Positions 52,320 to 61,903 of a stretch of DNA of 64,000 nucleotides are shown piece after piece. The translations under genes were made by a program, and so were the position numbers. The notes under the pieces were generated by a model. That model saw nothing but the letters and a program-made list of their open reading frames with translations. It made no database searches and was not told the origin of the DNA. Numbering within the stretch: the first letter of the stretch is position 1; every line of letters starts with the position of its first letter. Source of the DNA: Micavibrio_B sp964399985 (lineage in GTDB: Bacteria > Pseudomonadota > Alphaproteobacteria > Micavibrionales > Micavibrionaceae); the NCBI GenBank assembly GCA_964399985.1, contig CAYNRY010000001.1:248001-312000 (forward strand), in the 5' to 3' direction.

Positions 52320-53015
52320 TTAAGCGGCAGCTTTATAAACGCTTAAAACTTTCAGGCCAAGAACGGCAAGAGAGTCGAAGAATACAGGCTGGATGCTTTC
52401 AGGGTTGCTCATCAGGCGATAAAAAACCGAGCCATAAATCATATCGACGACGAGAGCTGTATCTGCATTCATCGCAAATTCGCCAGACTCTTTTCCTTGT
52501 TCGATGATATTGGCAAGGATTTCTTCGTGCTGAAGCATGAAGTTCTTGTAATAAATTTCGAGAAGGTCTTGCGAGCCTTGGCTCTCTGCAAAGACTTCTG
52601 TGATGATGCGGCCTGTACGGCCTTTGAGCGTTTTACCAAAGCGCTCCAGCTGCGCCATCATCATTTCCTTGGCGGAATGACCGCTGATGATCGCCGGCGG
52701 AAACATCATCTGGCCGTTAATAGCATCCAGCACTACTGAAACCTTATTCGGCCACCAACGATAAATTGTCGTCTTACCGACATTGGCTTTTTTCGCAATA
52801 CCTTCGATGGAAATATCCTTGACGGAAGTATGCAGGAGCATCTTCCAGGTTGCGTCTAAAATAGCCTGACGCGATGCTTCGCTTCTCGGACGTCCTGCTG
52901 ACTTGGCAATTTTTTCTTCCGGTTTCGCTGCGGGTAATTTGTCAGCGGCAGTAAAAAGATCGTCGTCATTTGTGACGGCAGCATCGGAATAAAAAGCGCG
53001 TTGGGCAACGGACAT
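52320..53015 (-). CDS. TetR/AcrR-family transcriptional regulator
   Basis: 231 residues from ATG 53015, chosen because a gagg ribosome site lies 9 bases upstream; a longer frame from 53102 has no such support. The helix-turn-helix is SRQAILDATWKMLLHTSVKD then KANVGKTTIYRWWPNKVSVV near residues 50-95. The C-terminal ligand domain is unassigned. The N-terminal 45 residues are an unusual acidic extension. A perfect palindrome at 53121-53137 may be its operator. Confidence 0.9.
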   Translation of the reverse strand: MSVAQRAFYSDAAVTNDDDLFTAADKLPAAKPEEKIAKSAGRPRSEASRQAILDATWKMLLHTSVKDISIEGIAKKANVGKTTIYRWWPNKVSVVLDAINGQMMFPPAIISGHSAKEMMMAQLERFGKTLKGRTGRIITEVFAESQGSQDLLEIYYKNFMLQHEEILANIIEQGKESGEFAMNADTALVVDMIYGSVFYRLMSNPESIQPVFFDSLAVLGLKVLSVYKAAA

Positions 53016-53120
53016 CGGGCACACCTCGTGTTTGGTTATTTTATTTTGAATTCTTGTTTTTGAAGAGGAGAGATACGTAGCGTTTCCCAAAACTTTATTC
53101 AAGCGAAAGAGTCAGATTAA

Positions 53121-53137
53121 TCCACTAATGTAGTGGA
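53121..53137. promoter_or_regulatory. Perfect palindrome, candidate TetR operator
   Basis: tccacta-atg-tagtgga: 7-bp arms with no mismatch, about 105 bases upstream of the TetR-family start codon and beyond the stop of the preceding gene. Position and symmetry fit autoregulation. Confidence 0.55.
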
Positions 53138-53188
53138 AAATTATTTTCTGAAACGTATCGTTCATCACTGAATTCTAATGTGTGATGT

Positions 53189-54355
53189 TTAGCGAAAGGT
53201 TTTGGGCGCTTCCTGAATTATTCTTGCTTGGCCAGAACCCATTTGCAATACAGCCAGTCCTCTTTCATTCAACCCGTCAGGCAGCAAACGGAAAATACCG
53301 TCGATACCGGAAAAGCCGTTCGGATTGGCAAGTGAGTTGCGACCAAAGCCCTGACCTTGTTTTGACAGGACAACGGCAAGGGCAGCGGCATCATAAGCAA
53401 GTGAAGCAAGGCGCGGCGGCACAGCTCCGTAAGTGTCGTTATAACGAGACTCGAATTTCTTGCGCGATGTCGGAGAGGCGGCGGCGTACCAAGCGCCGGC
53501 CAGAGATGGATAGGCGCTGCCATCCACCTGATCCCATAATCCAGTGCCGAGTTTTTGGACCGAAGAAGGCAGGCTTTGAGCTATAGCTGCGGATTGTGAA
53601 ATATTGGCGGCGATCAAAACGGCATTGAATGAATTAGCTGTAATGAATTGCTGGAGCTGCGCTGGGGCTGGCTGAGTGCCGCTATATCGTAAAACGCCGC
53701 CATTGATCAGGCCGCGTTGTTGCAAGGCCAGATCGAAAGTAGAGGCAACCGCGTTTCCGTAAGCGTCATTCGGTGCGATCAAGGCAATACGGTTTAATTG
53801 TTTGCTGCCTGCATATTCCAGAATACTGTTGACTTGGCTTTGGGGAAGGAACCCTAAAATAAAAGTATTGCTGTTCGCAACTGTGCGGTCCGTCGAGAAG
53901 GAAAGTAAATTAATGCCTGCCTGCTGGGCGATGGGTGAGGCGACGCGGGCATCTTCGGCAAATAGAGGGCCGAGGATGAGCTTAGCGCCGTTATTAACGG
54001 CATCATGGGCGGCGGCGGTTGCCGACATACCGGTGTCACTCGGAATAAGTTCAAATGAGTCGGCGCCGAGATCGAACATGGCGAGCTGGGCCGCGTTTAA
54101 CATTGCCTGACCGGCATCCGAGCCGCGACCTGTCATAGGGACAAGAAGAGCGACCTTTGTTTTACCGGCTGGTGCAGGAGGTTTGGGCAATACGGCCTGA
54201 GGCGCTGGTGTCGATGGCACTTGGGCCGACGGCGTGCCGGTTTCCAGCGTTTTGTCCCATGGGGAGGTCGAGGTATCGCATCCCGTCATGAGAAACAGAA
54301 CCGCTAATGCCAAAATAAATTTTGGTGCCTTTGTATAAAGGACGTTGCGCTGCAT
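53189..54355 (-). CDS. LppC/LpoA-like lipoprotein (penicillin-binding protein activator)
   Basis: 388 residues. Lipoprotein signal with lipobox FLMTGC (Cys near 25), then a Pro/Ala linker and a periplasmic-binding-protein type 1 fold (KVALLVPMTGRGSDAGQAML, ILGPLFAEDARVASPIAQQA, and LNRIALIAPNDAYGNAVAST). The family activates peptidoglycan synthases at the outer membrane. It is divergent from rsmI, and yraN follows rsmI, the conserved rsmI-lpoA-yraN neighbourhood. Confidence 0.85.
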   Translation of the reverse strand: MQRNVLYTKAPKFILALAVLFLMTGCDTSTSPWDKTLETGTPSAQVPSTPAPQAVLPKPPAPAGKTKVALLVPMTGRGSDAGQAMLNAAQLAMFDLGADSFELIPSDTGMSATAAAHDAVNNGAKLILGPLFAEDARVASPIAQQAGINLLSFSTDRTVANSNTFILGFLPQSQVNSILEYAGSKQLNRIALIAPNDAYGNAVASTFDLALQQRGLINGGVLRYSGTQPAPAQLQQFITANSFNAVLIAANISQSAAIAQSLPSSVQKLGTGLWDQVDGSAYPSLAGAWYAAASPTSRKKFESRYNDTYGAVPPRLASLAYDAAALAVVLSKQGQGFGRNSLANPNGFSGIDGIFRLLPDGLNERGLAVLQMGSGQARIIQEAPKTFR

Positions 54356-54378
54356 ACGGACCTCGCCTAAACCTTGAA

Positions 54379-55236
54379 ATGATGATGAAGAGCGCCGACC
54401 TTACAAAAAAACTTAAACCTGGTCTATATCTCGTTGCAACTCCTATAGGAAATCTCGGGGATATCACCCTGAGAGCCATAGAAACGCTACGGAGCGTAGA
54501 TGTTATCGCCTGCGAGGATACGCGGGTTAGTGGATTTTTGCTTAAAAGCCATGAAATAAAGAAGCCCTTGATTTCCCTGCACGACCATAACGAGCTGCAG
54601 GATTCAGGAAAAATCATCGAGCGGATTGAGCAGGGGCAAGCAGTTGCCTTGATTTCCGATGCGGGTATGCCGCTGATTTCCGATCCCGGATATAAGCTTA
54701 TTCAGGAATGTTATAAAAATAATGTCTATGTAACGAGTCTGCCGGGGGCTAATGCGCCGCTCATGGCGTTGCAATTATCGGGTTTGCCAACGGATAAATT
54801 TTCTTTTCTTGGTTTCCTGCCATCGAAGACGAAGGCGCGGACCGATTTACTGAATGTTCTAAAAACAATTCCGGTGACGGTCATCTTTTTCGAAAGCCCG
54901 AATAGAATAGAGGATTCACTTGAAGATATTCTTGCCACGTTCGGCGACCGCCACATGGCGCTGGCACGGGAGCTGACAAAAATGTTCGAAGATATTTGGA
55001 GAGGCCGCGTATCGGAATTACTTGCGAGAGTAAAAAAGGACGGTCAGCCAAAGGGTGAGATCGTTCTGGTCATCGAAGGAATGAGCGAAGACAGCGAAGA
55101 GATTGATGTCGAAGGAATTTTAAAAGACGCCCTCGAACATAACTCCTTAAAAGACGCTGTCGCGCTGGTGATGGGCCGCACCGGTTTGCCGAAGAAACAA
55201 ATTTATAATCTGGCGCTGGAGCTGCAGAAAAAATGA
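54379..55236 (+). CDS. rsmI: 16S rRNA 2'-O-ribose C1402 methyltransferase RsmI
   Basis: 285 residues from ATG 54379 (one of three adjacent ATG codons); the longer frame would overlap the lppC start. Motifs: GLYLVATPIGNLGDITLRAI, IACEDTRVSGFLLKSHEI, ALISDAGMPLISDPGYKLI, and ALARELTKMFEDIWRG. Methylates the same nucleotide as RsmH (7950). Overlaps yraN by 4 bases. Confidence 0.95.
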   Translation: MMMKSADLTKKLKPGLYLVATPIGNLGDITLRAIETLRSVDVIACEDTRVSGFLLKSHEIKKPLISLHDHNELQDSGKIIERIEQGQAVALISDAGMPLISDPGYKLIQECYKNNVYVTSLPGANAPLMALQLSGLPTDKFSFLGFLPSKTKARTDLLNVLKTIPVTVIFFESPNRIEDSLEDILATFGDRHMALARELTKMFEDIWRGRVSELLARVKKDGQPKGEIVLVIEGMSEDSEEIDVEGILKDALEHNSLKDAVALVMGRTGLPKKQIYNLALELQKK

Positions 55237-55580
55237 CGTCCTACGCGCAAGGCCTACAGGCGGAAATTCTGGCGATCGTCTATTTATTCTTCAAAGGCTA
55301 TCGGATTCTAAAATGGCGGTTTAAGACCCCGATGGGCGAGATCGATATTCTGGCCGAAAGAAGCGGGCAACTTGTCTGCGTCGAAGTTAAGCAACGCGCC
55401 GATCTCAACGGCGCTTTGGAAGCGGTGACGCCGATGATGCGCGGACGGATTGCCAGATGCGCTCGCCTGTTCGTGGCAAAAAATCCGGGATATTTAAAGA
55501 ATTCGATCCGTTTTGATCTTATCGCCATATCCGGTTTGCATATTCGCCATCTGGACAATGCGTGGTTTGAACCCACATAA
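55233..55580 (+). CDS. yraN: YraN-family putative endonuclease
   Basis: 115 residues, UPF0102 family with a PD-(D/E)xK-like core: ILKWRFKTPMGEIDILAERS and LVCVEVKQRADLNGALEAVT. Always near rsmI; function not established. The ATGA overlap with rsmI shows co-translation. Confidence 0.88.
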   Translation: MTSYAQGLQAEILAIVYLFFKGYRILKWRFKTPMGEIDILAERSGQLVCVEVKQRADLNGALEAVTPMMRGRIARCARLFVAKNPGYLKNSIRFDLIAISGLHIRHLDNAWFEPT

Positions 55581-55623
55581 TAGGGAGCTGATTCGCAGTT
55601 TCCAGTATTCCAAGGACATTCCC

Positions 55624-56373
55624 ATGACCAAAGCGCCTCTTATCGCCTTACTCGCAGCTTCCACGATCATAACCGCGTGTACGCCGGTTGGTGTCGTGAC
55701 GGGGCTGGCTGCTGGGACCGGTGTTGCTGCCGGACAAGAGGGCGGTTTAAAAGCCGCCGTATCCGATACGGCAATCCGCGCACGTATCAATGATTACTGG
55801 TTCAAGTACGATACTGAAATGTTCAGGAAGGTCGATATGACCGTGGATCAGGGGCGGGTACTCTTAACGGGTGTTGTCCAGAAACCGGAACATCGCGTCG
55901 AAGCGGTTCGTCTCGCCTGGCAAGCCAAGGGTGTAAAACAGGTCATCAACGAAATTCAGGTCGGCAATTCCCAAAGCATCGGCAGTTACGCGAAAGACAG
56001 ATGGATTTCCGGCCAGATCAAGACCGAAATGATCTGGAATAAAAATGTCCAGTCGATCAATTATACTGTCGATACGGTCAAAGGTGTCGTTTACCTGATG
56101 GGCGTTGCGCAAAATCAGGCCGAGCTTGACCGTGTCGTGCGCATCGCGCAAAAAACCAAGAATGTAAAACAGGTCGTATCCTATGTGAAAATGTTGGGTG
56201 AGCCGATCTTGCCGACAGTCAATGGCGCGACGACCGAGCCGACATCTTCGGTTTCATCGTTATCTTCCGGTTCGGGTAACGTGCAATTAGAAGCTGCGCC
56301 GCCGATGCCGGCCTATGAGCCGCCAGCGGTTCCATCTAAATCTGATATTCAAACGGAAGTCCTGCCGCCTTGA
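55624..56373 (+). CDS. BON-domain lipoprotein
   Basis: 249 residues. ATG at 55624 gives lipoprotein signal MTKAPLIALLAASTIITAC; the longer frame from 55513 overlaps yraN. Two BON domains follow (TVDQGRVLLTGVVQKPEHRV at about 65-85 and NYTVDTVKGVVYLMGVAQNQ at about 140-160), then a Ser/Pro tail. BON proteins bind phospholipid surfaces and stabilise the outer membrane. The stop overlaps the next gene. Confidence 0.9.
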   Translation: MTKAPLIALLAASTIITACTPVGVVTGLAAGTGVAAGQEGGLKAAVSDTAIRARINDYWFKYDTEMFRKVDMTVDQGRVLLTGVVQKPEHRVEAVRLAWQAKGVKQVINEIQVGNSQSIGSYAKDRWISGQIKTEMIWNKNVQSINYTVDTVKGVVYLMGVAQNQAELDRVVRIAQKTKNVKQVVSYVKMLGEPILPTVNGATTEPTSSVSSLSSGSGNVQLEAAPPMPAYEPPAVPSKSDIQTEVLPP

Positions 56374-57209
56374 TCAAAACAAACGACGTGCTTCAGAGTC
56401 TGGGGCGCATTCCTGATCATGAAATACCTCTGGCTGAGGCCGCTCTTTTGCTATCAGCCTCTTACAGTGCGGGCATCGATCTGGACCGTTACCGCAATCA
56501 TCTTTCCAAGCTTGCCGCGGAAGTCGGAAAAAGATTTGCCGCACTTTTAGATGCTGGCGCCGATGATTCGGCGGAAACAAGGCTGGCGGCACTGAAACAC
56601 ATCATTTCCGATCAGTATCAATATGAAGGCGATACGGATAATTATGACGATTTGGAAAATGCGGATCTGGTCAGGGTTATCGACCGACGAAAAGGTTTAC
56701 CGATTGCGCTTTCTATAATTACCTTGCATGCGGCTAAAGCGCAGGGCTGGGATATGGAGGGGATTAATTTCCCCGGACATTTCCTGCTTCGGCTCGAACA
56801 GGGATCGCATCGCCTCATCACCGATCCGTTCAGCCGGTTCCAGATCATGCAGGCCTCAGACCTTCGAAACCTGGTTAAAAAGATTGCGGGGCCTGAAGCG
56901 GAATTATCTTCTTCCTATTATGAATCAGCGACTTCTCGCGATATTCTCATCCGTCTTCAGAACAATATAAAGTATCGCCAGATCGAGCATGAAGACTATG
57001 ACGGGGCATTGAAAACAGTTGAACAAATGCGACTTATCGCGCCGGAAGAAAACAGGTTGCTTTTCGATTCCGGTGTTCTTCATGCACGGAATAGCCATAT
57101 ACGGAAAGCCATCGAGATATTGGAAGAGTATTTGGAAAAAGCGTCAAAGCCATCGGATCGCAGGGATGCGGAACTGTTTCTGGCCAGTCTTCGCGACAGT
57201 CTGCAATAG
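56370..57209 (+). CDS. SirB1-like transglutaminase-fold protein with TPR
   Basis: 279 residues. Start is TTG at 56370, overlapping the BON gene by 4 bases. RRKGLPIALSIITLHAAKAQGW and GINFPGHFLLRLE are the SirB1 (transglutaminase-like) core, and a C-terminal tetratricopeptide-like helical part follows. The family has no defined reaction; relatives are linked to proteins of the ribosome or cell envelope, which is uncertain. Confidence 0.83.
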   Translation: MIKTNDVLQSLGRIPDHEIPLAEAALLLSASYSAGIDLDRYRNHLSKLAAEVGKRFAALLDAGADDSAETRLAALKHIISDQYQYEGDTDNYDDLENADLVRVIDRRKGLPIALSIITLHAAKAQGWDMEGINFPGHFLLRLEQGSHRLITDPFSRFQIMQASDLRNLVKKIAGPEAELSSSYYESATSRDILIRLQNNIKYRQIEHEDYDGALKTVEQMRLIAPEENRLLFDSGVLHARNSHIRKAIEILEEYLEKASKPSDRRDAELFLASLRDSLQ

Positions 57210-57355
57210 CCGGTCAAAATGATTAAATATTTGTAAAAATATTACAGGCGACCCCTTGTTTCCCTAACGATTCCAGACTATTACTAATTCCAAGTTTTTA
57301 CACCTGTCCCCCAGTTTGTATAATTCCATTCGTTAAACCTTAAAGGAGCCTACCA

Positions 57356-57877
57356 ATGATCTCGCGCAATTTGCTGATCCTGTCCGCAGCAGCAATTCTT
57401 TCCCTCTCAGCCTGTTCATCCGATGATGAAGCTGTCGACACATCCATGACCGGTACAGGCGCAACTGGCATGGCCGGTACAGGTTCCGATTTCGGTTCCG
57501 CTCCTGTTAATGGCGTTGTTCCGGGCACACAACAAGATCTCGTCGTCAATGTCGGCGATCGCGTATTCTTCGGTTATGATGAAAGCGAACTGTCTTCAGA
57601 AGCTCGCATGACTCTGGACAAGCAAGCTGCATGGTTGAAGCAATATCCAAACGTTTCGATCACTGTTGAAGGTCACGCTGATGAGCGTGGTACACGCGAA
57701 TACAACTTGGCTCTCGGTGAGCGCCGCGCAAACTCTGTCAAGAGCTACCTCTTGTCCCAGGGCGTTGACGGTTCCCGCGTGAACACAATCAGCTACGGTA
57801 AAGAGCGTCCTGCAGTTGCAGAAGCAAACCCAGCTGGCTGGTCACAAAACCGTCGCGGCGTAACAGTCGTCAACTAA
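57356..57877 (+). CDS. pal: Peptidoglycan-associated lipoprotein Pal
   Basis: 173 residues. Lipobox SLSAC (Cys near 20), a Gly/Thr/Met-rich linker, then an OmpA-like domain with VEGHADERGTREYNLALGER and GKERPAVAEANPAGWSQNRR, whose Asp and Arg contact meso-DAP. It tethers the outer membrane to peptidoglycan in the Tol-Pal system. tolQRAB are not upstream here. The gene has good codon use and an aaaggag ribosome site. Confidence 0.96.
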   Translation: MISRNLLILSAAAILSLSACSSDDEAVDTSMTGTGATGMAGTGSDFGSAPVNGVVPGTQQDLVVNVGDRVFFGYDESELSSEARMTLDKQAAWLKQYPNVSITVEGHADERGTREYNLALGERRANSVKSYLLSQGVDGSRVNTISYGKERPAVAEANPAGWSQNRRGVTVVN

Positions 57878-57912
57878 TCATTAGTTCGATATAAATTTTG
57901 AAGAGGGCGATC

Positions 57913-58854
57913 ATGAAAGCGAAACATTCTTTTTCAGGTCGCCCTTTTTCTATTTTTCTTGCGACACTACTTCTAAGCACTTCCGCTTTTGCGCAAGTAA
58001 ATGAAGCGCCGGTGCGTTACGGCAATGGCGGTTTCGCCCCCACAGATTTATCATCGAGCGGTGACGATATGACGGGCGGCGTTGTCGCTTCGCCATCCGG
58101 CGCGTCGTCTTCGAATTCATACCAGGCTAATCTGGAAGTCCGTATATCCGATCTTGAAAACCAGATGCGTTCCATGCGCGGTCAACTGGAAGAGAAAGAT
58201 TTCCAGATCAACCAACTCAAAACGCAATTGGAAAAATCCCTGGCCGATATTGAGTTGCGTCTCGGCAGCGGCGCGCCGCCAATGAATGGCGGCGGTGCAA
58301 TTTCCCCTCCTGCCAATAATGGCAATTTGCAGACGAATGATTATACGGATACACCGCCACAACCTAATGCCGATCCGAATGCGCCAGCCTCAAGTAATTC
58401 ACCCACGACACAAAATTTAGGTTCGATCAATCAGGCACCAAACGGCGTGCCGATAGCGCCTTCCGGCAACGATGCCGCCGCCCAATATGAAAGCGCTTTT
58501 GCTAAATTAAAAGGCGGTGATTATGCTACGGCGCAAGTCGAGTTCGACCGTTTCCTGAAAGCTAATCCGAAGCATCAACTCGCATCGAATGCAACTTACT
58601 GGTACGGCGAGACATTTTACGCTCAGCAGAAATATTCTGAATCCGCACGTATTTTTGCCGAAAGCTATAAGAAATATCCAAAAGGCCCTAAAGCACCGGA
58701 TTCTTTGTTGAAACTTGGCATGTCATTGGGCGGAGCCGGTAAAAGCAAGGAAGCTTGCGTTGCGCTCAAACAATTGAAAAAACAATATCCGGCAGGCAGC
58801 AGTACTGTTTTAAAACGGGCTGATTCTGAAATCGCCAAACTTTCCTGCTCATAA
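57913..58854 (+). CDS. cpoB: Tol-Pal cell division coordinator CpoB (YbgF)
   Basis: 313 residues. ATG 57913 with gaggg upstream is chosen over TTG 57898; the signal peptide ends near ALA/FAQ (LLLSTSAFAQ). A coiled coil (NLEVRISDLENQMRSMRGQL then EEKDFQINQLKTQLEKSLAD), a low-complexity Asn/Pro linker, and TPR repeats (YESAFAKLKGGDYATAQVEF) follow. It couples septal wall synthesis with Tol-Pal constriction. Next to pal as usual. Confidence 0.9.
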   Translation: MKAKHSFSGRPFSIFLATLLLSTSAFAQVNEAPVRYGNGGFAPTDLSSSGDDMTGGVVASPSGASSSNSYQANLEVRISDLENQMRSMRGQLEEKDFQINQLKTQLEKSLADIELRLGSGAPPMNGGGAISPPANNGNLQTNDYTDTPPQPNADPNAPASSNSPTTQNLGSINQAPNGVPIAPSGNDAAAQYESAFAKLKGGDYATAQVEFDRFLKANPKHQLASNATYWYGETFYAQQKYSESARIFAESYKKYPKGPKAPDSLLKLGMSLGGAGKSKEACVALKQLKKQYPAGSSTVLKRADSEIAKLSCS

Positions 58855-58879
58855 TCAGAAACATGACAGGTCTTTTTAA

Positions 58880-59866
58880 ATGACCATCATGCAAAAATCA
58901 TTTGAAGATACGCTAAAATCCATCGGCGATTTTGCGGGTGAAAAAAAACTGGCCGTGGCGTTATCAGGCGGCGGAGATTCAATAGCGCTGGCGCATCTTA
59001 TGTCCGGTTTTTGCCGCAAACATGACGTGGAATTTCACGCACTGACCGTCGATCATGGGCTTCGTGCAGAGTCGGCAAAAGAGGCTAAAACTATTGGAAA
59101 ATGGGTCAAAATCTGGCCTGATGTCATTCATAAAATTCTAAAATGGACTGGCGATAAACCAAAGACGCGTATTCAGGAAGAGGCGCGTAAGGTGCGCTAC
59201 GCGCTGATCTCATCTTATTGCAAGAAGCATAAAATAAAATATCTGTTTCTGGCGCATCATGGCGGTGATCAGATTGAAACTTTCCTGTTTCGTCTTGCTA
59301 AAGGCAGTGGTCTCGACGGCTTATCGGTTATGCCGCCCATGCAGGAAATGGGCGATATCGTCCTTGTGCGTCCCCTGTTGAATTATACGCATAAAGATAT
59401 GATCGAAACCTGTCGTAAGAATAAATTGAACTGGGTGGAAGACCCCTCAAACGAAGCCGATAAATACGCCCGCGTACGGCTTCGCAACTCAAGGGAAGTT
59501 TTAGAAAAAGAAGGATTGAGCGCAGAACGCATTTTGACGCTCGGCAAAAGATTGTCGCGGGCGCGTGTAGCTTTGAACCAAATAGCGGATAAAGCATTTG
59601 AATTATGCTTTATGCATAAAGAAAAAGCGCATCTGGAGCTCAATTTGGCAAAATTCCTCGATCAGCCTGACGAGATTGGTATTCGCATTTTGCAAAAAGC
59701 GATGGAAGATGTGGCGGGAGCAAAGAAATATCCGCCCAGCTTGCAGATTTTAGAGGAAATCACCGAAAGGATTTACCGCGATCCGTCGTTTCGCGCAGCA
59801 ACACTGGGCGGATGTATTATTCGCCGCCGTAAATCACGCGGGCTTATCGAAATCAGGGCCGAATAA
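58880..59866 (+). CDS. tilS: tRNA(Ile)-lysidine synthetase TilS
   Basis: 328 residues. Converts cytidine 34 of tRNA-Ile(CAU) to lysidine. PP-loop AVALSGGGDSIALAHL (29-34 is SGGGDS), TVDHGLRAESAKEAK, AHHGGDQIETFLFRLAKGSG, and NWVEDPSNEADKYARVRLRN are diagnostic. Short of the C-terminal tRNA-binding domain seen in some relatives. It precedes ftsH, as in many alphaproteobacteria. Confidence 0.93.
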   Translation: MTIMQKSFEDTLKSIGDFAGEKKLAVALSGGGDSIALAHLMSGFCRKHDVEFHALTVDHGLRAESAKEAKTIGKWVKIWPDVIHKILKWTGDKPKTRIQEEARKVRYALISSYCKKHKIKYLFLAHHGGDQIETFLFRLAKGSGLDGLSVMPPMQEMGDIVLVRPLLNYTHKDMIETCRKNKLNWVEDPSNEADKYARVRLRNSREVLEKEGLSAERILTLGKRLSRARVALNQIADKAFELCFMHKEKAHLELNLAKFLDQPDEIGIRILQKAMEDVAGAKKYPPSLQILEEITERIYRDPSFRAATLGGCIIRRRKSRGLIEIRAE

Positions 59867-59982
59867 ATATCCGGATAAGCTTGGAAATTCAATGTTTTGA
59901 CTTATTTCATGCTATCATAGACGGAGAGGCTAAAAACCATTAAACTCGGCCTCTTTAAAGATACATATTAAAGGACTTATCC

Positions 59983-61899
59983 GTGCAAGGTTTAGGGCGT
60001 AACGTAATAATGTGGCTGGCGATTGTGATGACGCTGGTTTTTCTATTCCAATTTTTTCAAAGATCCCAACAAGGCGGAAATAAAGCTGCCGAAGCTTTGG
60101 CCTATAGCGATTTTATGGCGGCGGCAAAATCAGGCACGATTTCCGATGTCACGATCAAGGGACAGGATATCAATGGTCACTATGCAAGCTCCGGCGGCAC
60201 GTTCAAGACGACAGTTCCGGTTGAGGAAAATGTGGTCGAGCGTTTGCAAGGTACAGGCGTTCGTATAAAGGCTGAAAAAGTCGAAGCAGAGCAAATGAGT
60301 TTGCTTGGCGTTCTTCTCTCCTGGTTCCCAATGCTGCTTCTGATCGGTGTCTGGATTTTCTTCATGCGCCAGATGCAGGGCGGCAAAGGCGGCGGGGCGA
60401 TGGGCTTTGGCAAATCACGCGCGCGTCTTCTGACCGAAAAACAGGGCCGCGTTACCTTTGAGGATGTTGCCGGTATCGATGAAGCCAAACAGGAATTACA
60501 GGAAGTTGTCGAATTCCTGAAGGACCCACAAAAATTCCAGCGTCTCGGCGGTAAAATTCCAAAAGGCGCGTTATTGGTCGGTCCACCGGGAACCGGTAAA
60601 ACCCTGACCGCGCGCGCCGTGGCCGGTGAAGCCAATGTGCCATTTTTCACAATTTCAGGTTCTGACTTCGTCGAGATGTTTGTCGGTGTCGGGGCGAGCC
60701 GAGTTCGTGATATGTTCGAGCAAGGTAAAAAGAATGCGCCATGCATTATCTTCATTGACGAGATCGATGCGGTAGGTCGTCACCGCGGTGCCGGTCTTGG
60801 CGGCGGCAATGACGAGCGCGAACAGACATTGAACCAGTTATTGGTGGAGATGGATGGTTTCGAAGCCAATGAAGGTGTGATCATAATCGCCGCGACCAAC
60901 CGTCCAGATGTTCTCGATCCGGCGCTTTTGCGTCCAGGCCGTTTTGACCGTCAGGTGGTTATTCCAAACCCTGACGTAAAGGGCCGCGAAAAAATTCTTA
61001 AAGTTCATATGCAGAAAGTGCCATTGGCATCGAATGTTGATGCAATGACATTGGCGCGCGGTACGCCGGGTTTCTCCGGTGCCGACCTTGCCAATCTCGT
61101 CAATGAAGGCGCTTTACTGGCTGCGCGTAAGAACAAGCGCGTTGTTGGAATGGAAGATTTCGAAGAAGCCAAAGACAAGGTCATGATGGGAACCGAGCGC
61201 CGCTCGCTGGTCATGACGGATAACGAGAAAAAACTCACCGCTTATCACGAAGCAGGTCACGCTATCGTGGCGCTTAATGAGGAGGAGTCTGACCCAATTC
61301 ATAAGGCAACGATCGTGCCGCGTGGACGTGCGCTGGGTATGGTTATGCGTTTGCCGGAAGGCGACCGCATCTCAATGTCGAAGGCAAAATTGGAGGCCGA
61401 TCTGGCCGTGGCCATGGGCGGACGTATCGCCGAAGAAATTATCTTTGGTAAAGAAAAAGTCACGACCGGTGCATCATCCGATATTTCGATGGCGACCGAA
61501 ATTTCCCGCCGCATGGTAACTGAATGGGGCATGTCCGAAAAACTCGGTACTATTCGCTATGTCAATAATCAGGAAGAAGTTTTCCTCGGTCACTCTGTAT
61601 CGCAATCGAAGAATATGTCCGATGAAACAGCGTCTTTGATCGACAGCGAAGTTCGCCGCATCGTCGATGACGCGTATTCACGAGCACGCCAGATTTTGAC
61701 GGATAAAATCGACGATCTGCATACGCTGGCAAAAGCTTTGCTGGAATATGAACTTTTATCAGGCGAAGAGATTAAAGCCTTGCTGAGAGGCGACAAGATT
61801 ATTCGCAATGATTCAGATGACGGTCCAGTGCAATCAAGACCGGCTATCCCGCGTGGCGGCGGACTTGATATCGGCCCTGAAAGCCGCGGAACGATTTAA
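59983..61899 (+). CDS. ftsH: ATP-dependent zinc metalloprotease FtsH
   Basis: 638 residues, GTG start. Two N-terminal membrane helices (about 8-28 and 108-128) flank a small periplasmic domain. The AAA domain has GPPGTGKT at 200-207, Walker B FIDEIDAVGRHRG, and the SRH arginines in ATNRPDVLDPALLRPGRFDR. The protease domain has HEAGH at 422-426. Degrades misfolded membrane proteins and LpxC/SecY-type substrates. Confidence 0.98.
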   Translation: MQGLGRNVIMWLAIVMTLVFLFQFFQRSQQGGNKAAEALAYSDFMAAAKSGTISDVTIKGQDINGHYASSGGTFKTTVPVEENVVERLQGTGVRIKAEKVEAEQMSLLGVLLSWFPMLLLIGVWIFFMRQMQGGKGGGAMGFGKSRARLLTEKQGRVTFEDVAGIDEAKQELQEVVEFLKDPQKFQRLGGKIPKGALLVGPPGTGKTLTARAVAGEANVPFFTISGSDFVEMFVGVGASRVRDMFEQGKKNAPCIIFIDEIDAVGRHRGAGLGGGNDEREQTLNQLLVEMDGFEANEGVIIIAATNRPDVLDPALLRPGRFDRQVVIPNPDVKGREKILKVHMQKVPLASNVDAMTLARGTPGFSGADLANLVNEGALLAARKNKRVVGMEDFEEAKDKVMMGTERRSLVMTDNEKKLTAYHEAGHAIVALNEEESDPIHKATIVPRGRALGMVMRLPEGDRISMSKAKLEADLAVAMGGRIAEEIIFGKEKVTTGASSDISMATEISRRMVTEWGMSEKLGTIRYVNNQEEVFLGHSVSQSKNMSDETASLIDSEVRRIVDDAYSRARQILTDKIDDLHTLAKALLEYELLSGEEIKALLRGDKIIRNDSDDGPVQSRPAIPRGGGLDIGPESRGTI

Positions 61900-61903
61900 A
61901 GCT

